Origin: an uncultured Clostridium sp.
Lineage (GTDB): Bacteria > Bacillota > Clostridia > Lachnospirales > Lachnospiraceae
Assembly (NCBI GenBank): GCA_946553025.1
Contig: CAMNRM010000046.1
Location: forward strand, 1 to 41,121
DNA: 41,121 nucleotides
Reading direction: 5' to 3'
Within the stretch, counting starts at the first letter, position 1; the number at the start of each line of letters is the position of its first letter. Below, in pieces: positions 14,520-22,410 of the stretch. The notes under the pieces were generated by a model, which was not told where the DNA came from, made no database searches, and saw nothing but the letters and a program-made list of their open reading frames with translations. Both the position numbers and the translations under genes were made by a program.

Positions 14520-16544
14520 CTATTCTTCCCCTTCCTTACTGAACAACTTCTTTCCGATATCTTCCTCCGCCTTACTGCACAACTTCTTCCCGATATCTTC
14601 CTCCGCCTTACCGCACAATTTCTTCCCAATAAACACCACAATCGAGCGCGGCTGCACCATGAAGAATTTTTGTTTTTCCAGCAGTTTTTCCTCTCCTTCG
14701 GGGTAAAATCCCTGGACTTCTTTTGCATCGGTATTAAAAACTATATGCCACTTCATCCCCTTAGGAAGGTTCGGAAGGGAAAATTCATGTGGTTCCCAGT
14801 GCATGTTATAGGCGGCAAAAAAGCAGTCGTCCTCTTCTCCCCCGTCCTGTGCGGCATAGGTTCCGCAGTATAAAATTCCAAGCTGCCTGCGGAAACTTTC
14901 AAACTCCGGAAACCAGGCTTTTGTCCCATGATAGGATACATCCGGCATACCGCAGGAGAGATAATCCAGCCCCTTGGGTTCCTGCTTTAAATGGAACATC
15001 GGGTGTTTTTTCCGGAAGCGGATTACCTCTTTGGCAAACGCTAAAATATCGGCATTTGCCTTTACCTGGTTCCAGTTCAGCCAGGAAATCTCGTTATCCT
15101 GACACCAGGCATTATTATTTCCGTTCTGTGTATTTCCAAATTCGTCACCGGCAAGCAAAAGCGGTGTTCCCTGGCTTAAAAAGGTTAAAAGAAAGGAATT
15201 TCTGATTTGTTTGCGGCGCATTTCCACGACTTTTTTCTTCCTGCACGGCCCTTCCACCCCGCAGTTCCAGGAAGCATTGGCATCCGTGCCGTCCTGGTTA
15301 TTTTCCCCGTTTGCCTCATTATGCTTCGTGTCATAGGATACATTATCCATCATGGTAAAACCGTTGACATTCGCCATATAGTTAATTACGCCACAGTCGG
15401 CAGGGTTTCTGCGATTGTGGAAAATCAGGCTGTTTAAAAGGTTTTCATCTCCCTTTAAAAAGCGGCGCATTTCGTTTTGGAAGTAGTCATTATAGATGGC
15501 CAGATGACGGTATTTTCCCCGCGAAACGCCTTCCCAGGAGGGGTAAAAAAGCTTTACCTGGCTTAAATACGGGTCGCTTCCCAGCAGGGAAACCGGTGCA
15601 AATCCCACCAGATGAAAGCCGTCCACATGATATTCCTGTACCCAGTAGCGAAGCACATCCACCACCTGCATCTGAGGTTCCTGCCCCGAAAAAAACATAT
15701 CCAGAATCACTTCCATCCCGGCGCGGTGGAAGGCTTTGACCATATCTTTAAACTCCCAGCCCGGATATTTTTCCTTTTTGGAACAGTAAGAAGCTTTCGG
15801 CGCAAAGGAAAGTCCCGGGATAAAACCCCAGTAATTGACATTAATCTTTTCTTCTTTGGCTTGCTTCTCCAACGATTTTTCCGGCTGACTCTCTGACTGC
15901 TCTTCCGACGGTTTTTCCGGCTTTTTTCCCAGAAGTTTTTCAAATTTTTTATCCAGCTTCCAGATCGTTTTATCCTCCGGAATCACCTCATCAAACTCAA
16001 TACAGGGAAGGAGTTCGACCGTAGTTATCCCAAGTTCCTGCAGGTAGGGAATCTTTTCTGTAATTCCTGCAAATGTTCCCCTGGCCTTTACTTTCGAGGA
16101 CGAATGACGGGTAAATCCCCGCGGATGAAGGCGGTAAATCACGCTGTTTTCATAGCTTAACTGCGGATGCACATCCCCCTCCCAGTCATATTCTTTTTCA
16201 AAAAGCAGCGCATGGAGCACCCTGTTTTCCTCGTGTTTTTCTCCCCAGTTTTCCCTTCCGGAAAAATGCTTTCCATAAGGATCTTCACACAGAACACCAT
16301 CGAATAGATAAGCATAGGCAAGCCCCCGAAAATCTCCTTCCAGGGTAATATTCCATACATCTCCAATCTTGTCTTCCGGCAGCAGGGGAACGGTCTGTAC
16401 AGGTTCGGTTTTTTCCTGTTGAAAGAAAACCAAACTGCAGCTTTCTTTCACCGAAGCAATGGAAAAATGCATCCCGTTTTCTGTTTTCACTGCTCCCATA
16501 GGGTAAATCTGCGGTTCTTCCTTCCTCTTTCTCAATCGCTCCAT
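14520..16544 (-). CDS. GH13-family isoamylase/GlgX-like protein lacking catalytic residues
   Basis: This 674-residue protein has an N-terminal CBM48-like beta domain (about 10-95), a GH13 barrel (about 130-520), and a C-terminal beta domain. Family landmarks remain: VSYDTKHNEANGENNQDG (403-420), LSQGTPLLLAGDEFGNTQNG (456-475), and AWCQDNEISWLNW (479-491). However, region I is DMFFSG (282-287) in place of DxxxNH; region II is GFHLVGF (309-315) where the nucleophile Asp is expected; region III is HLAIYND (347-353) where the acid Glu is expected; and region IV is ANVNGF (391-396) in place of HDGF. It is therefore probably not a glycosidase, perhaps a glycan-binding or regulatory paralogue. A Lys/Glu-rich insert (204-232) and C-terminal tandem repeats are unusual. 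It follows the ABC-F gene by 17 bases. Confidence 0.88.
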   Translation of the reverse strand: MERLRKRKEEPQIYPMGAVKTENGMHFSIASVKESCSLVFFQQEKTEPVQTVPLLPEDKIGDVWNITLEGDFRGLAYAYLFDGVLCEDPYGKHFSGRENWGEKHEENRVLHALLFEKEYDWEGDVHPQLSYENSVIYRLHPRGFTRHSSSKVKARGTFAGITEKIPYLQELGITTVELLPCIEFDEVIPEDKTIWKLDKKFEKLLGKKPEKPSEEQSESQPEKSLEKQAKEEKINVNYWGFIPGLSFAPKASYCSKKEKYPGWEFKDMVKAFHRAGMEVILDMFFSGQEPQMQVVDVLRYWVQEYHVDGFHLVGFAPVSLLGSDPYLSQVKLFYPSWEGVSRGKYRHLAIYNDYFQNEMRRFLKGDENLLNSLIFHNRRNPADCGVINYMANVNGFTMMDNVSYDTKHNEANGENNQDGTDANASWNCGVEGPCRKKKVVEMRRKQIRNSFLLTFLSQGTPLLLAGDEFGNTQNGNNNAWCQDNEISWLNWNQVKANADILAFAKEVIRFRKKHPMFHLKQEPKGLDYLSCGMPDVSYHGTKAWFPEFESFRRQLGILYCGTYAAQDGGEEDDCFFAAYNMHWEPHEFSLPNLPKGMKWHIVFNTDAKEVQGFYPEGEEKLLEKQKFFMVQPRSIVVFIGKKLCGKAEEDIGKKLCSKAEEDIGKKLFSKEGEE
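14535..14630 (-). repeat. 36-base tandem repeat at the 3' end of the GH13-like gene
   Basis: Two nearly identical 36-base units (14535-14570, 14571-14606) and a partial third encode repeats of the 12 residues IGKKLCSKAEED. The reading frame is kept, so the protein tail is lengthened by slippage or recombination. Copy number may vary between strains. Confidence 0.8.
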
Positions 16545-16561
16545 GTATTCTCCCTTCCAGA

Positions 16562-18379
16562 TTATTTCTGGGCAGCGATCTGTTCCGCCAGACTGCTTAA
16601 ATACATCCAGCGTTCCATCTTCTCCTCCAGAATCCTTTCCGTTTTCTCTTTTTCTTCCATCAATTCCTGAAGTCTGCTGTAACTGCTGGAAGCGTCCTCC
16701 ATTGCCTTATCCAACTGGCTTAAACTGTCTTCCAGTTCGGCAATCTCGTCTTCAATATGTTCCCAATCTTTCTGTTCTTTATAAGTAAATTTCAGCTTTT
16801 GCGGGAGATTTTTAGTTTCTTTCCAGTTAGCCTTTTCTGCCTTCTCTCCCCTGGCAGGCAATGCTGCCCCTTCCGATACCATTTCTGCCTCTCTTTTCAT
16901 CTTCGCCGCCTGATAATCGGTAAAGCCGCCCTCGTACTGCTGCATTTTGCCTTCGCCCTCAAAGGCAAAGATCCTCCTCACCACGCGATCCAGAAAATAC
17001 CGGTCGTGAGAAACCGTAATCACAATTCCCTGGAAGCTGTCTAAGTAGTCTTCCAAGATGGTCAGGGTCTGGATATCCAGATCATTCGTCGGCTCGTCCA
17101 GCATCAGAACATTGGGCGCATCCATCAGCACCCGCAAAAGATACAGCCTTCTTCGCTCGCCGCCGGAAAGCTTCCCAACGGTTGTATACTGCATCGAAGA
17201 CGGAAAAAGAAAACGCTCCAGCATCTGGCTTGCACTGATGCTGCCGTCCTTCGTCTTTACATACTCCCCGGCCTGGCGGATATAGTCAATAACCCGACCA
17301 GAAAGATCCATCGGCTCATTTTCCTGGGAAAAATAGCCCAGCTTCACGGTCTGCCCGATATCCACACTTCCTTTATCCGGTTTTACCCACCCGGCAATCA
17401 TTTTTAACAGGGTAGATTTTCCCGCACCATTGGGTCCGATAATCCCGATACGATCATCCTTTAAAAAAATATAGCTAAAGTCCTCCAGAAGCTTCTTTTC
17501 CCCATAGGACTTGCAAAGCCCGAACAGTTCTACCGTGCTCCGCCCCAGTCGGGTTGAAACCGATTCCATCTCGACCTGCTGTTCGGCCTGCGGGCCCTCT
17601 TTATCCCGCAATGCCTCATAGCGCTGGATATGGGCCTTCTGCTTCGTCGCCCTGGCCCTGGCACCCCTCTGCATCCATTCCAGTTCCACCCGCAGGATCG
17701 ACTGGCGCTTGCGCTCGGAAGCCTGTTCCATGTTAAGCCTCTGGGCCTTTCCCTTTAAAAACTCCTCATAATTCCCGGCATAGCGGTAAAGCTTTCCCTT
17801 GTCAAGCTCCACAATCCGGTTCGTCACACTGTCTAAAAAATACCGGTCATGCGTTACCATAAACAGAGCACCTTTAAACTTTTTCAGATACTCTTCCAGC
17901 CAGTCTGCCATCTCGCTGTCCAAATGGTTTGTCGGCTCGTCTAAGATCAGAATATCGGCCTGGGAGAGCAGCACCGAAGCTAAGGCAACCCTTTTTTTCT
18001 GCCCGCCGGAAAGGGTTTCAACCAGGGCAAGATGTTCGGGAATGCCCAGTCGGTTTAACATGGCTTTGGCCTGTGCTTCCAGATCCCAGACCTGCGCCTG
18101 CCCCCTGTTCTCCCTAAGCACGGCTTCCAGAACCGTTTCCCCCTCCTGAAATACGGGGTTCTGGGACAGAAAACGGATCGTCAGGTTATTTCCCCGAACC
18201 ACATAGCCCTCGTCGGCTTCTTCCAGGCCGGCCGCAATGCGCAGAAGGGTGGATTTTCCCGTCCCGTTTATCCCAATCAGCCCGACCTTGTCCCCTTCTT
18301 CCAGGTAAAAACCGGTATCGTCAAAGAGCAGACGCTCGGTATAGGATTTTTTCAGATGTTCAATGGTAATAAGATTCAT
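16562..18379 (-). CDS. ABC-F family ATP-binding protein (Uup-like)
   Basis: This 605-residue soluble protein has two ABC domains. The first has Walker A GINGTGKS (36-43), signature LSGGQKKR and Walker B LILDEPTNHLD; the second has GPNGAGKS, LSGGERRR and VLMLDEPTNDLD. An inter-domain linker contains the basic helix ARATKQKAHIQRYEAL, and a C-terminal coiled coil (about 525-595) is present, as in Uup-type members. No transmembrane part exists, so it acts on ribosomes rather than transport. Known roles of the family are translation quality control and antibiotic resistance; which applies here cannot be told. Its ATG overlaps the exoA stop (ATGA), indicating translational coupling. Confidence 0.93.
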   Translation of the reverse strand: MNLITIEHLKKSYTERLLFDDTGFYLEEGDKVGLIGINGTGKSTLLRIAAGLEEADEGYVVRGNNLTIRFLSQNPVFQEGETVLEAVLRENRGQAQVWDLEAQAKAMLNRLGIPEHLALVETLSGGQKKRVALASVLLSQADILILDEPTNHLDSEMADWLEEYLKKFKGALFMVTHDRYFLDSVTNRIVELDKGKLYRYAGNYEEFLKGKAQRLNMEQASERKRQSILRVELEWMQRGARARATKQKAHIQRYEALRDKEGPQAEQQVEMESVSTRLGRSTVELFGLCKSYGEKKLLEDFSYIFLKDDRIGIIGPNGAGKSTLLKMIAGWVKPDKGSVDIGQTVKLGYFSQENEPMDLSGRVIDYIRQAGEYVKTKDGSISASQMLERFLFPSSMQYTTVGKLSGGERRRLYLLRVLMDAPNVLMLDEPTNDLDIQTLTILEDYLDSFQGIVITVSHDRYFLDRVVRRIFAFEGEGKMQQYEGGFTDYQAAKMKREAEMVSEGAALPARGEKAEKANWKETKNLPQKLKFTYKEQKDWEHIEDEIAELEDSLSQLDKAMEDASSSYSRLQELMEEKEKTERILEEKMERWMYLSSLAEQIAAQK

Positions 18380-19155
18380 GCCTTATCCTTCTCTCCCTCT
18401 TCCCAAAGCGTAAGTTCCACCGGACAGTGATCCGAACCGAGTACCTCCGTGTGGATCACCGCCCCGGCAAGCCGGTCTTCAAGAGCCTTCGACACACCAA
18501 AATAGTCAATCCGCCAGCCGTTATTCTTTGCCCTGGAAGAAAAACGGTAAGACCACCAGGAATAAATCCCTTCTTTATCCGGATAAAAATAGCGGAAGCT
18601 GTCGATGTAGCCCGCGGCCAGAAGTTCGGTAAATTTCCCCCGCTCTTCGTCGGTAAAGCCGGGATTCTGACGGTTTCCCTTAGGGTTTTTTAAATCTATC
18701 GCCTGATGGGCCACGTTTAAATCTCCGCAGAAAATCACAGGTTTCTTTTTCTCCAGTTTCTGAAGATAAGCCCGAAAAGCATCCTCCCAGCGCAGCCGGT
18801 AATCCAGACGGGCGAGCTTTTCCTGGGTATTGGGCGTATAGCAGGTCACGACATAATAATCCTTAAATTCCACGGTAATCACCCGCCCCTCATGGTCGTG
18901 TTCCTCCACACCGATTCCGTAATCCACTGAAACCGGTTTCTCTTTCGTAAACATCGCCGTTCCCGAATACCCCTTCTTCTCGGCATAATTCCAGTACTGA
19001 TGATAGCCCGGCAAATCCAGTTCAATCTGCCCTTCCTGGAGCTTGCTTTCCTGGATGCAGAAAACATCGGCATCCGCTTCTTTCATATACGTTAAAAATC
19101 CTTTCCCCACACAGGCCCGCAGGCCATTGACATTCCAGGATATCAATTTCTTCAT
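18376..19155 (-). CDS. exoA: Exodeoxyribonuclease III / AP endonuclease
   Basis: This 259-residue enzyme of the ExoIII/APE1 family cleaves at abasic sites and degrades duplex ends from 3'. Key motifs are intact: SWNVNGLRA (Asn8), IQESK (Glu36), FCGDLNVAH, WRIDYFGVS, and the closing GSDHCPV. The ATG at 19155 is preceded by GGAGGAAAGACC and starts MKKLISWNVNG as usual; in-frame codons upstream to 19278 are not part of the gene. It is first in the exoA-abcF-GH13 transcript. Confidence 0.95.
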   Translation of the reverse strand: MKKLISWNVNGLRACVGKGFLTYMKEADADVFCIQESKLQEGQIELDLPGYHQYWNYAEKKGYSGTAMFTKEKPVSVDYGIGVEEHDHEGRVITVEFKDYYVVTCYTPNTQEKLARLDYRLRWEDAFRAYLQKLEKKKPVIFCGDLNVAHQAIDLKNPKGNRQNPGFTDEERGKFTELLAAGYIDSFRYFYPDKEGIYSWWSYRFSSRAKNNGWRIDYFGVSKALEDRLAGAVIHTEVLGSDHCPVELTLWEEGEKDKA

Positions 19156-19196
19156 GGTCTTTCCTCCATTCGGTGCATGTTTTATGGCATGAACTT

Positions 19197-19223
19197 CGCT
19201 GCTGTAAGCGTGTGAACCGTAAC
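19197..19223 (-). repeat. Palindromic intergenic repeat, copy 4 (reverse orientation)
   Basis: Read on the minus strand this is GTTACGGTTCACACGCTTAC followed by AGCAGCG, matching copy 2 closely. It lies just upstream of exoA, in the leader or promoter region. Confidence 0.55.
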
Positions 19224-19305
19224 TAAGCCTCTGTCCATAAATTCTGTACACCCTATTTGTTCGATATTTCACCCACACAGCTAGATTATATCATCTCCAA
19301 CCCTA

Positions 19306-19356
19306 AAAGAAAAGAAAAACTTCCCACAAATCAATATGCGGAAAGTTTTTCCTTTT
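19306..19356 (-). terminator. metK terminator
   Basis: On the minus strand AAACTTTCC and GGGAAGTTT form a stem with one mismatch, followed by TTCTTTTCTTTT. It lies about 25 bases past the metK stop. Confidence 0.7.
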
Positions 19357-19378
19357 TTACTATCTTTTATTCCTGGTA

Positions 19379-20569
19379 TTAGCCTAAATACTTCTTCAGT
19401 TCCTCCACCCGGTCAAGTCTTTCCCAGGGCAGATCCAAATCATTTCTTCCAAAATGTCCGTAAGCTGCGGTCTGCTTGTAAATCGGACGGCGCAGATCAA
19501 GCATCTTGATAATTCCTGCCGGGCGCAGATCGAAGTTTTCACGGATAATCTCCACCAGCTTTTCATCGGAAACCTTCCCGGTTCCATAGGTATCCACCAT
19601 AATCGACGTCGGATAGGCCACGCCGATCGCGTAGGAAAGCTGAATCTCGCACTTATCGGCAAGACCTGCCGCAACAAGGTTTTTTGCCACATACCGCGCT
19701 GCATAGGCTGCGGATCGATCTACCTTCGTGCAGTCCTTTCCGGAGAATGCACCGCCGCCGTGACGGGCATAGCCGCCGTAGGTGTCCACGATAATCTTTC
19801 GTCCGGTTACGCCGCTGTCGCCGTGCGGCCCGCCGATAACAAAACGTCCGGTCGGATTAATAAAAAACTTTGTATCCTTATCCACTAAATCCTTCGGAAG
19901 AACCTCATCAAACACATAGTTTTTAATATCTTTGTGAATCTGTTCCTGGCTTACCTCGGCGTCATGCTGCGTGGAAAGAACTACGGCTTCTAAGCGCACC
20001 GGCTTTCCCTGCTCGTCATATTCCACAGTTACCTGGGTCTTCCCGTCGGGGCGAAGATAGGGCAGGGTCTTGTTCTTGCGGACCTCGGTAAGCTTTCTCG
20101 CCAGCTTATGCGCCAGGGCAATCGGATAGGGCATGTATTCCTCGGTTTCATTAGAAGCAAAACCGAACATCATTCCCTGATCGCCTGCCCCGATAGCGTC
20201 TAATTCTTCCTCGGACATGCGGTTTTCCTTGGCTTCAAGCGCCTTATTTACACCCATGGCAATATCCGCAGACTGTTCGTCCAAAGCGACAATCACCCCG
20301 CAGGTATCGCAGTCAAAACCATAATCTGCACAGTCATAACCGATTTCACGCACGGTTTCGCGCACGGTTTTCTGAATATCCACATAGGCGTTCGTGGTAA
20401 TTTCCCCCATCACCAAAACCAGTCCGGTAGTAATCGCCGTTTCGCAGGCAACCCGGCTCATCGGGTCCTTCGCCATCAATGCGTCTAAAATTGCATCCGA
20501 AATCTGGTCGCACATTTTGTCCGGATGTCCTTCGGTCACGGACTCTGAAGTAAATAATCGTTTTTCCAT
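19379..20569 (-). CDS. metK: S-adenosylmethionine synthetase
   Basis: This 396-residue enzyme condenses methionine with ATP to give SAM. All family motifs are visible: [13 protein letters not shown] at the start, the [10 protein letters not shown](F)A loop, a [18 protein letters not shown] stretch and [19 protein letters not shown]. The ATG at 20569 has AAGGAGG upstream and gives the canonical N terminus; in-frame codons back to 20689 run into the leader terminator. It is preceded by an S-box riboswitch and terminator, so it is turned off by its product. It is monocistronic. Confidence 0.98.
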   Translation of the reverse strand: MEKRLFTSESVTEGHPDKMCDQISDAILDALMAKDPMSRVACETAITTGLVLVMGEITTNAYVDIQKTVRETVREIGYDCADYGFDCDTCGVIVALDEQSADIAMGVNKALEAKENRMSEEELDAIGAGDQGMMFGFASNETEEYMPYPIALAHKLARKLTEVRKNKTLPYLRPDGKTQVTVEYDEQGKPVRLEAVVLSTQHDAEVSQEQIHKDIKNYVFDEVLPKDLVDKDTKFFINPTGRFVIGGPHGDSGVTGRKIIVDTYGGYARHGGGAFSGKDCTKVDRSAAYAARYVAKNLVAAGLADKCEIQLSYAIGVAYPTSIMVDTYGTGKVSDEKLVEIIRENFDLRPAGIIKMLDLRRPIYKQTAAYGHFGRNDLDLPWERLDRVEELKKYLG

Positions 20570-20642
20570 CTTTTTCCTCCTTGTAATCCCGGCAGTTTCC
20601 CGCCGTGCAAAAACCGGCCCGCAGGCCAACAAATGATACAGG

Positions 20643-20674
20643 GAAAAAAGAAAAGCCCGCATTTGAGCGGACTT
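20643..20674 (-). terminator. Riboswitch-linked terminator upstream of metK
   Basis: On the minus strand GTCCGC and GCGGGC pair around a TCAAAT loop and run into TTTTCTTTTTT. It immediately follows the S-box aptamer and is about 75 bases before the metK start, as expected for the expression platform of a transcriptionally controlled SAM-I riboswitch. Confidence 0.8.
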
Positions 20675-20698
20675 GAAAGAACTTGGCATTCAAATCCA

Positions 20699-20856
20699 CT
20701 TATTGCTCGACGTGCAAAACTGCCGGAAAACCCGGTCAAGTCCTGCCCTTTCGCTCAGGTTGGCACCTTCCGTTTACTGCCAGGGATGATCTTCCTGACC
20801 CTGCCGGGGTTGCCGTGACTTCACAGATCCTTTGTATCTCCATCACTCTGAATAAG
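20699..20856 (-). ncRNA. SAM-I (S-box) riboswitch
   Basis: The minus-strand leader has the S-box order: P1 strand CTTATT, the AGAGTGATGGAG segment, CTGTGAAGTCACGGCAACC, AGGTGCCAACC, GAGCGAAAGG, and the closing AATAAG that pairs with CTTATT. It lies between a good promoter and a leader terminator in front of metK. High SAM should favour the terminator. One feature departs from the common form: the usual GGGACTGGCCC region reads GATACAAAGGATC. Confidence 0.9.
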
Positions 20857-20893
20857 GGAATCTTTACGAACTTTTCAATTTTCTAACACCATG

Positions 20894-20922
20894 ATCGTAT
20901 AACATATGCCTTAAAATGTCAA
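20894..20922 (-). promoter_or_regulatory. metK promoter
   Basis: Perfect -35 TTGACA (20922-20917), 17-base spacer and -10 TACGAT (20899-20894). It starts 21 bases past the murA stop and drives the riboswitch leader. Confidence 0.7.
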
Positions 20923-20942
20923 GCCTTTTTGTGCAGAATCAT

Positions 20943-22241
20943 TCAGCCCCACCCGGCCTGCAGGCGAAACTTCTGTGCTCCTTTTTCGGAATCCACCTTC
21001 TTAATCACCGCTCCCAGCAAACGGAGTTTTTCATCAAAGCTTTCATAGCCCCGCTGTATGTAGCCGATTTCTTCTACCACCGTGTAGCCGTCCGCCGCCA
21101 GCCCGGCAATCACAAGCGCTGCCCCGGCACGGAGATCCGGCGCATTGACCGAGGCTCCGGAAAAGCCCTTTACACCGTCAATCACGGCTACATTGCCCTC
21201 AACCTTGATATTCCCGCCCATGCGGGTCAGCTCGTCCACATATTTAAAACGGTTTTCAAAAATACTCTCCGTAACGATGCTCGTCCCCTTCGCCAGCGCC
21301 AGGGTTACGGCAATCTGCGGCTGCATATCCGTGGGAAAACCGGGATAGGGAAGCGTATTAATATTCGTATGGTGCTGTACGGGCTTTCCCACCACCCGCA
21401 CGGCATCGTCAAACTCCGTCACCTCACAGCCGATTTCATTCAGCTTTGCCGTTATGGCTTCCAGATGCTTGGGAATCACATTCTTTACCATCACATCGCC
21501 CCGGGTAATGGCGGCGGCGCACATAAACGTCCCCGCCTCAATCTGATCGGGAATAATGGAATATTCTGCGCCGTGAAATTTCTTTACACCCCGGATACGG
21601 ATAATATCCGTGCCGGCTCCCTTGATATTCGCCCCCATGCGGTTTAAAAAGTTTGCCACGTCAACCACATGCGGCTCCTTCGCCGAGTTTTCAATAATCG
21701 TCTGCCCCTCGGCTAAAGCAGCCGTCATCATAATATTAATGGTCGCCCCCACGGAAACCTTGTCCAGATAAATATGAGCGCCCCTAAGGTGCTCCGCCTT
21801 TGCGATAACCGCACCTCTCTCCACCGTAATCTCCGCTCCAAGGGCGCGGAAGCCCTTTAAATGCAGATCAATGGGCCTGCTTCCGATATTGCAGCCCCCG
21901 GGAAGCGGAACCTGCGCCTCCTTATACTTGCCTAATAATGCACCGATAAAATAATACGATGCCCGAATTCTTCTTATATACTCATCCTCCACCGAAACCT
22001 CACCGATCCCGGAGGCATTAATCTTAACGGTATGCCGGTCCAGACGTGTTACCTGACCGCCGATTTCCTCTATCGCTTCCAGCATGACATTAATATCCCA
22101 CACATCCGGAAGATTCTCAATAATCACATCTTCATCCGTCATTATGGCAGCAGCAAGGATTCCCAGAGCAGCGTTTTTTGCGCCGCTGATTTCAACCTCA
22201 CCCACCAACGGATTTCCGCCCTTCATGATATATTGTTCCAT
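20943..22241 (-). CDS. murA: UDP-N-acetylglucosamine 1-carboxyvinyltransferase
   Basis: This 432-residue cytoplasmic enzyme transfers enolpyruvate from PEP to UDP-GlcNAc, the first committed step of peptidoglycan synthesis. It has the inside-out alpha/beta barrel repeats starting MEQYIMKGGNPLVGEVEISG followed by AKNAALGIL. The catalytic cysteine is Cys117 in LPGGCNIGSRPID, so it should be sensitive to fosfomycin. The DLRAGAALVIAGLAADG segment near the C terminus is also canonical. The ATG is preceded by a weak GGTGTAAG. It precedes the metK promoter. Confidence 0.97.
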   Translation of the reverse strand: MEQYIMKGGNPLVGEVEISGAKNAALGILAAAIMTDEDVIIENLPDVWDINVMLEAIEEIGGQVTRLDRHTVKINASGIGEVSVEDEYIRRIRASYYFIGALLGKYKEAQVPLPGGCNIGSRPIDLHLKGFRALGAEITVERGAVIAKAEHLRGAHIYLDKVSVGATINIMMTAALAEGQTIIENSAKEPHVVDVANFLNRMGANIKGAGTDIIRIRGVKKFHGAEYSIIPDQIEAGTFMCAAAITRGDVMVKNVIPKHLEAITAKLNEIGCEVTEFDDAVRVVGKPVQHHTNINTLPYPGFPTDMQPQIAVTLALAKGTSIVTESIFENRFKYVDELTRMGGNIKVEGNVAVIDGVKGFSGASVNAPDLRAGAALVIAGLAADGYTVVEEIGYIQRGYESFDEKLRLLGAVIKKVDSEKGAQKFRLQAGWG

Positions 22242-22410
22242 CTTACACCTCTATATAATGATAGAAAATTCTATCGAAAACGTTAAATGTAGTATTCAGT
22301 AAAACTGTCTTTGCAAGCCATTATATACCAAACAACCGCATTTTGTAAAGGTTACAATGTGAATCCGTTTATTTTTATCGCTTATTTCGGACGAAAAAAG
22401 ACCGTACAGG

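Noticed and set aside
20916-21647. A 243-codon open frame on the plus strand within murA
   Set aside because: It is a shadow of murA: no ribosome binding site, no recognisable motifs, and the minus-strand frame encodes an intact canonical enzyme.
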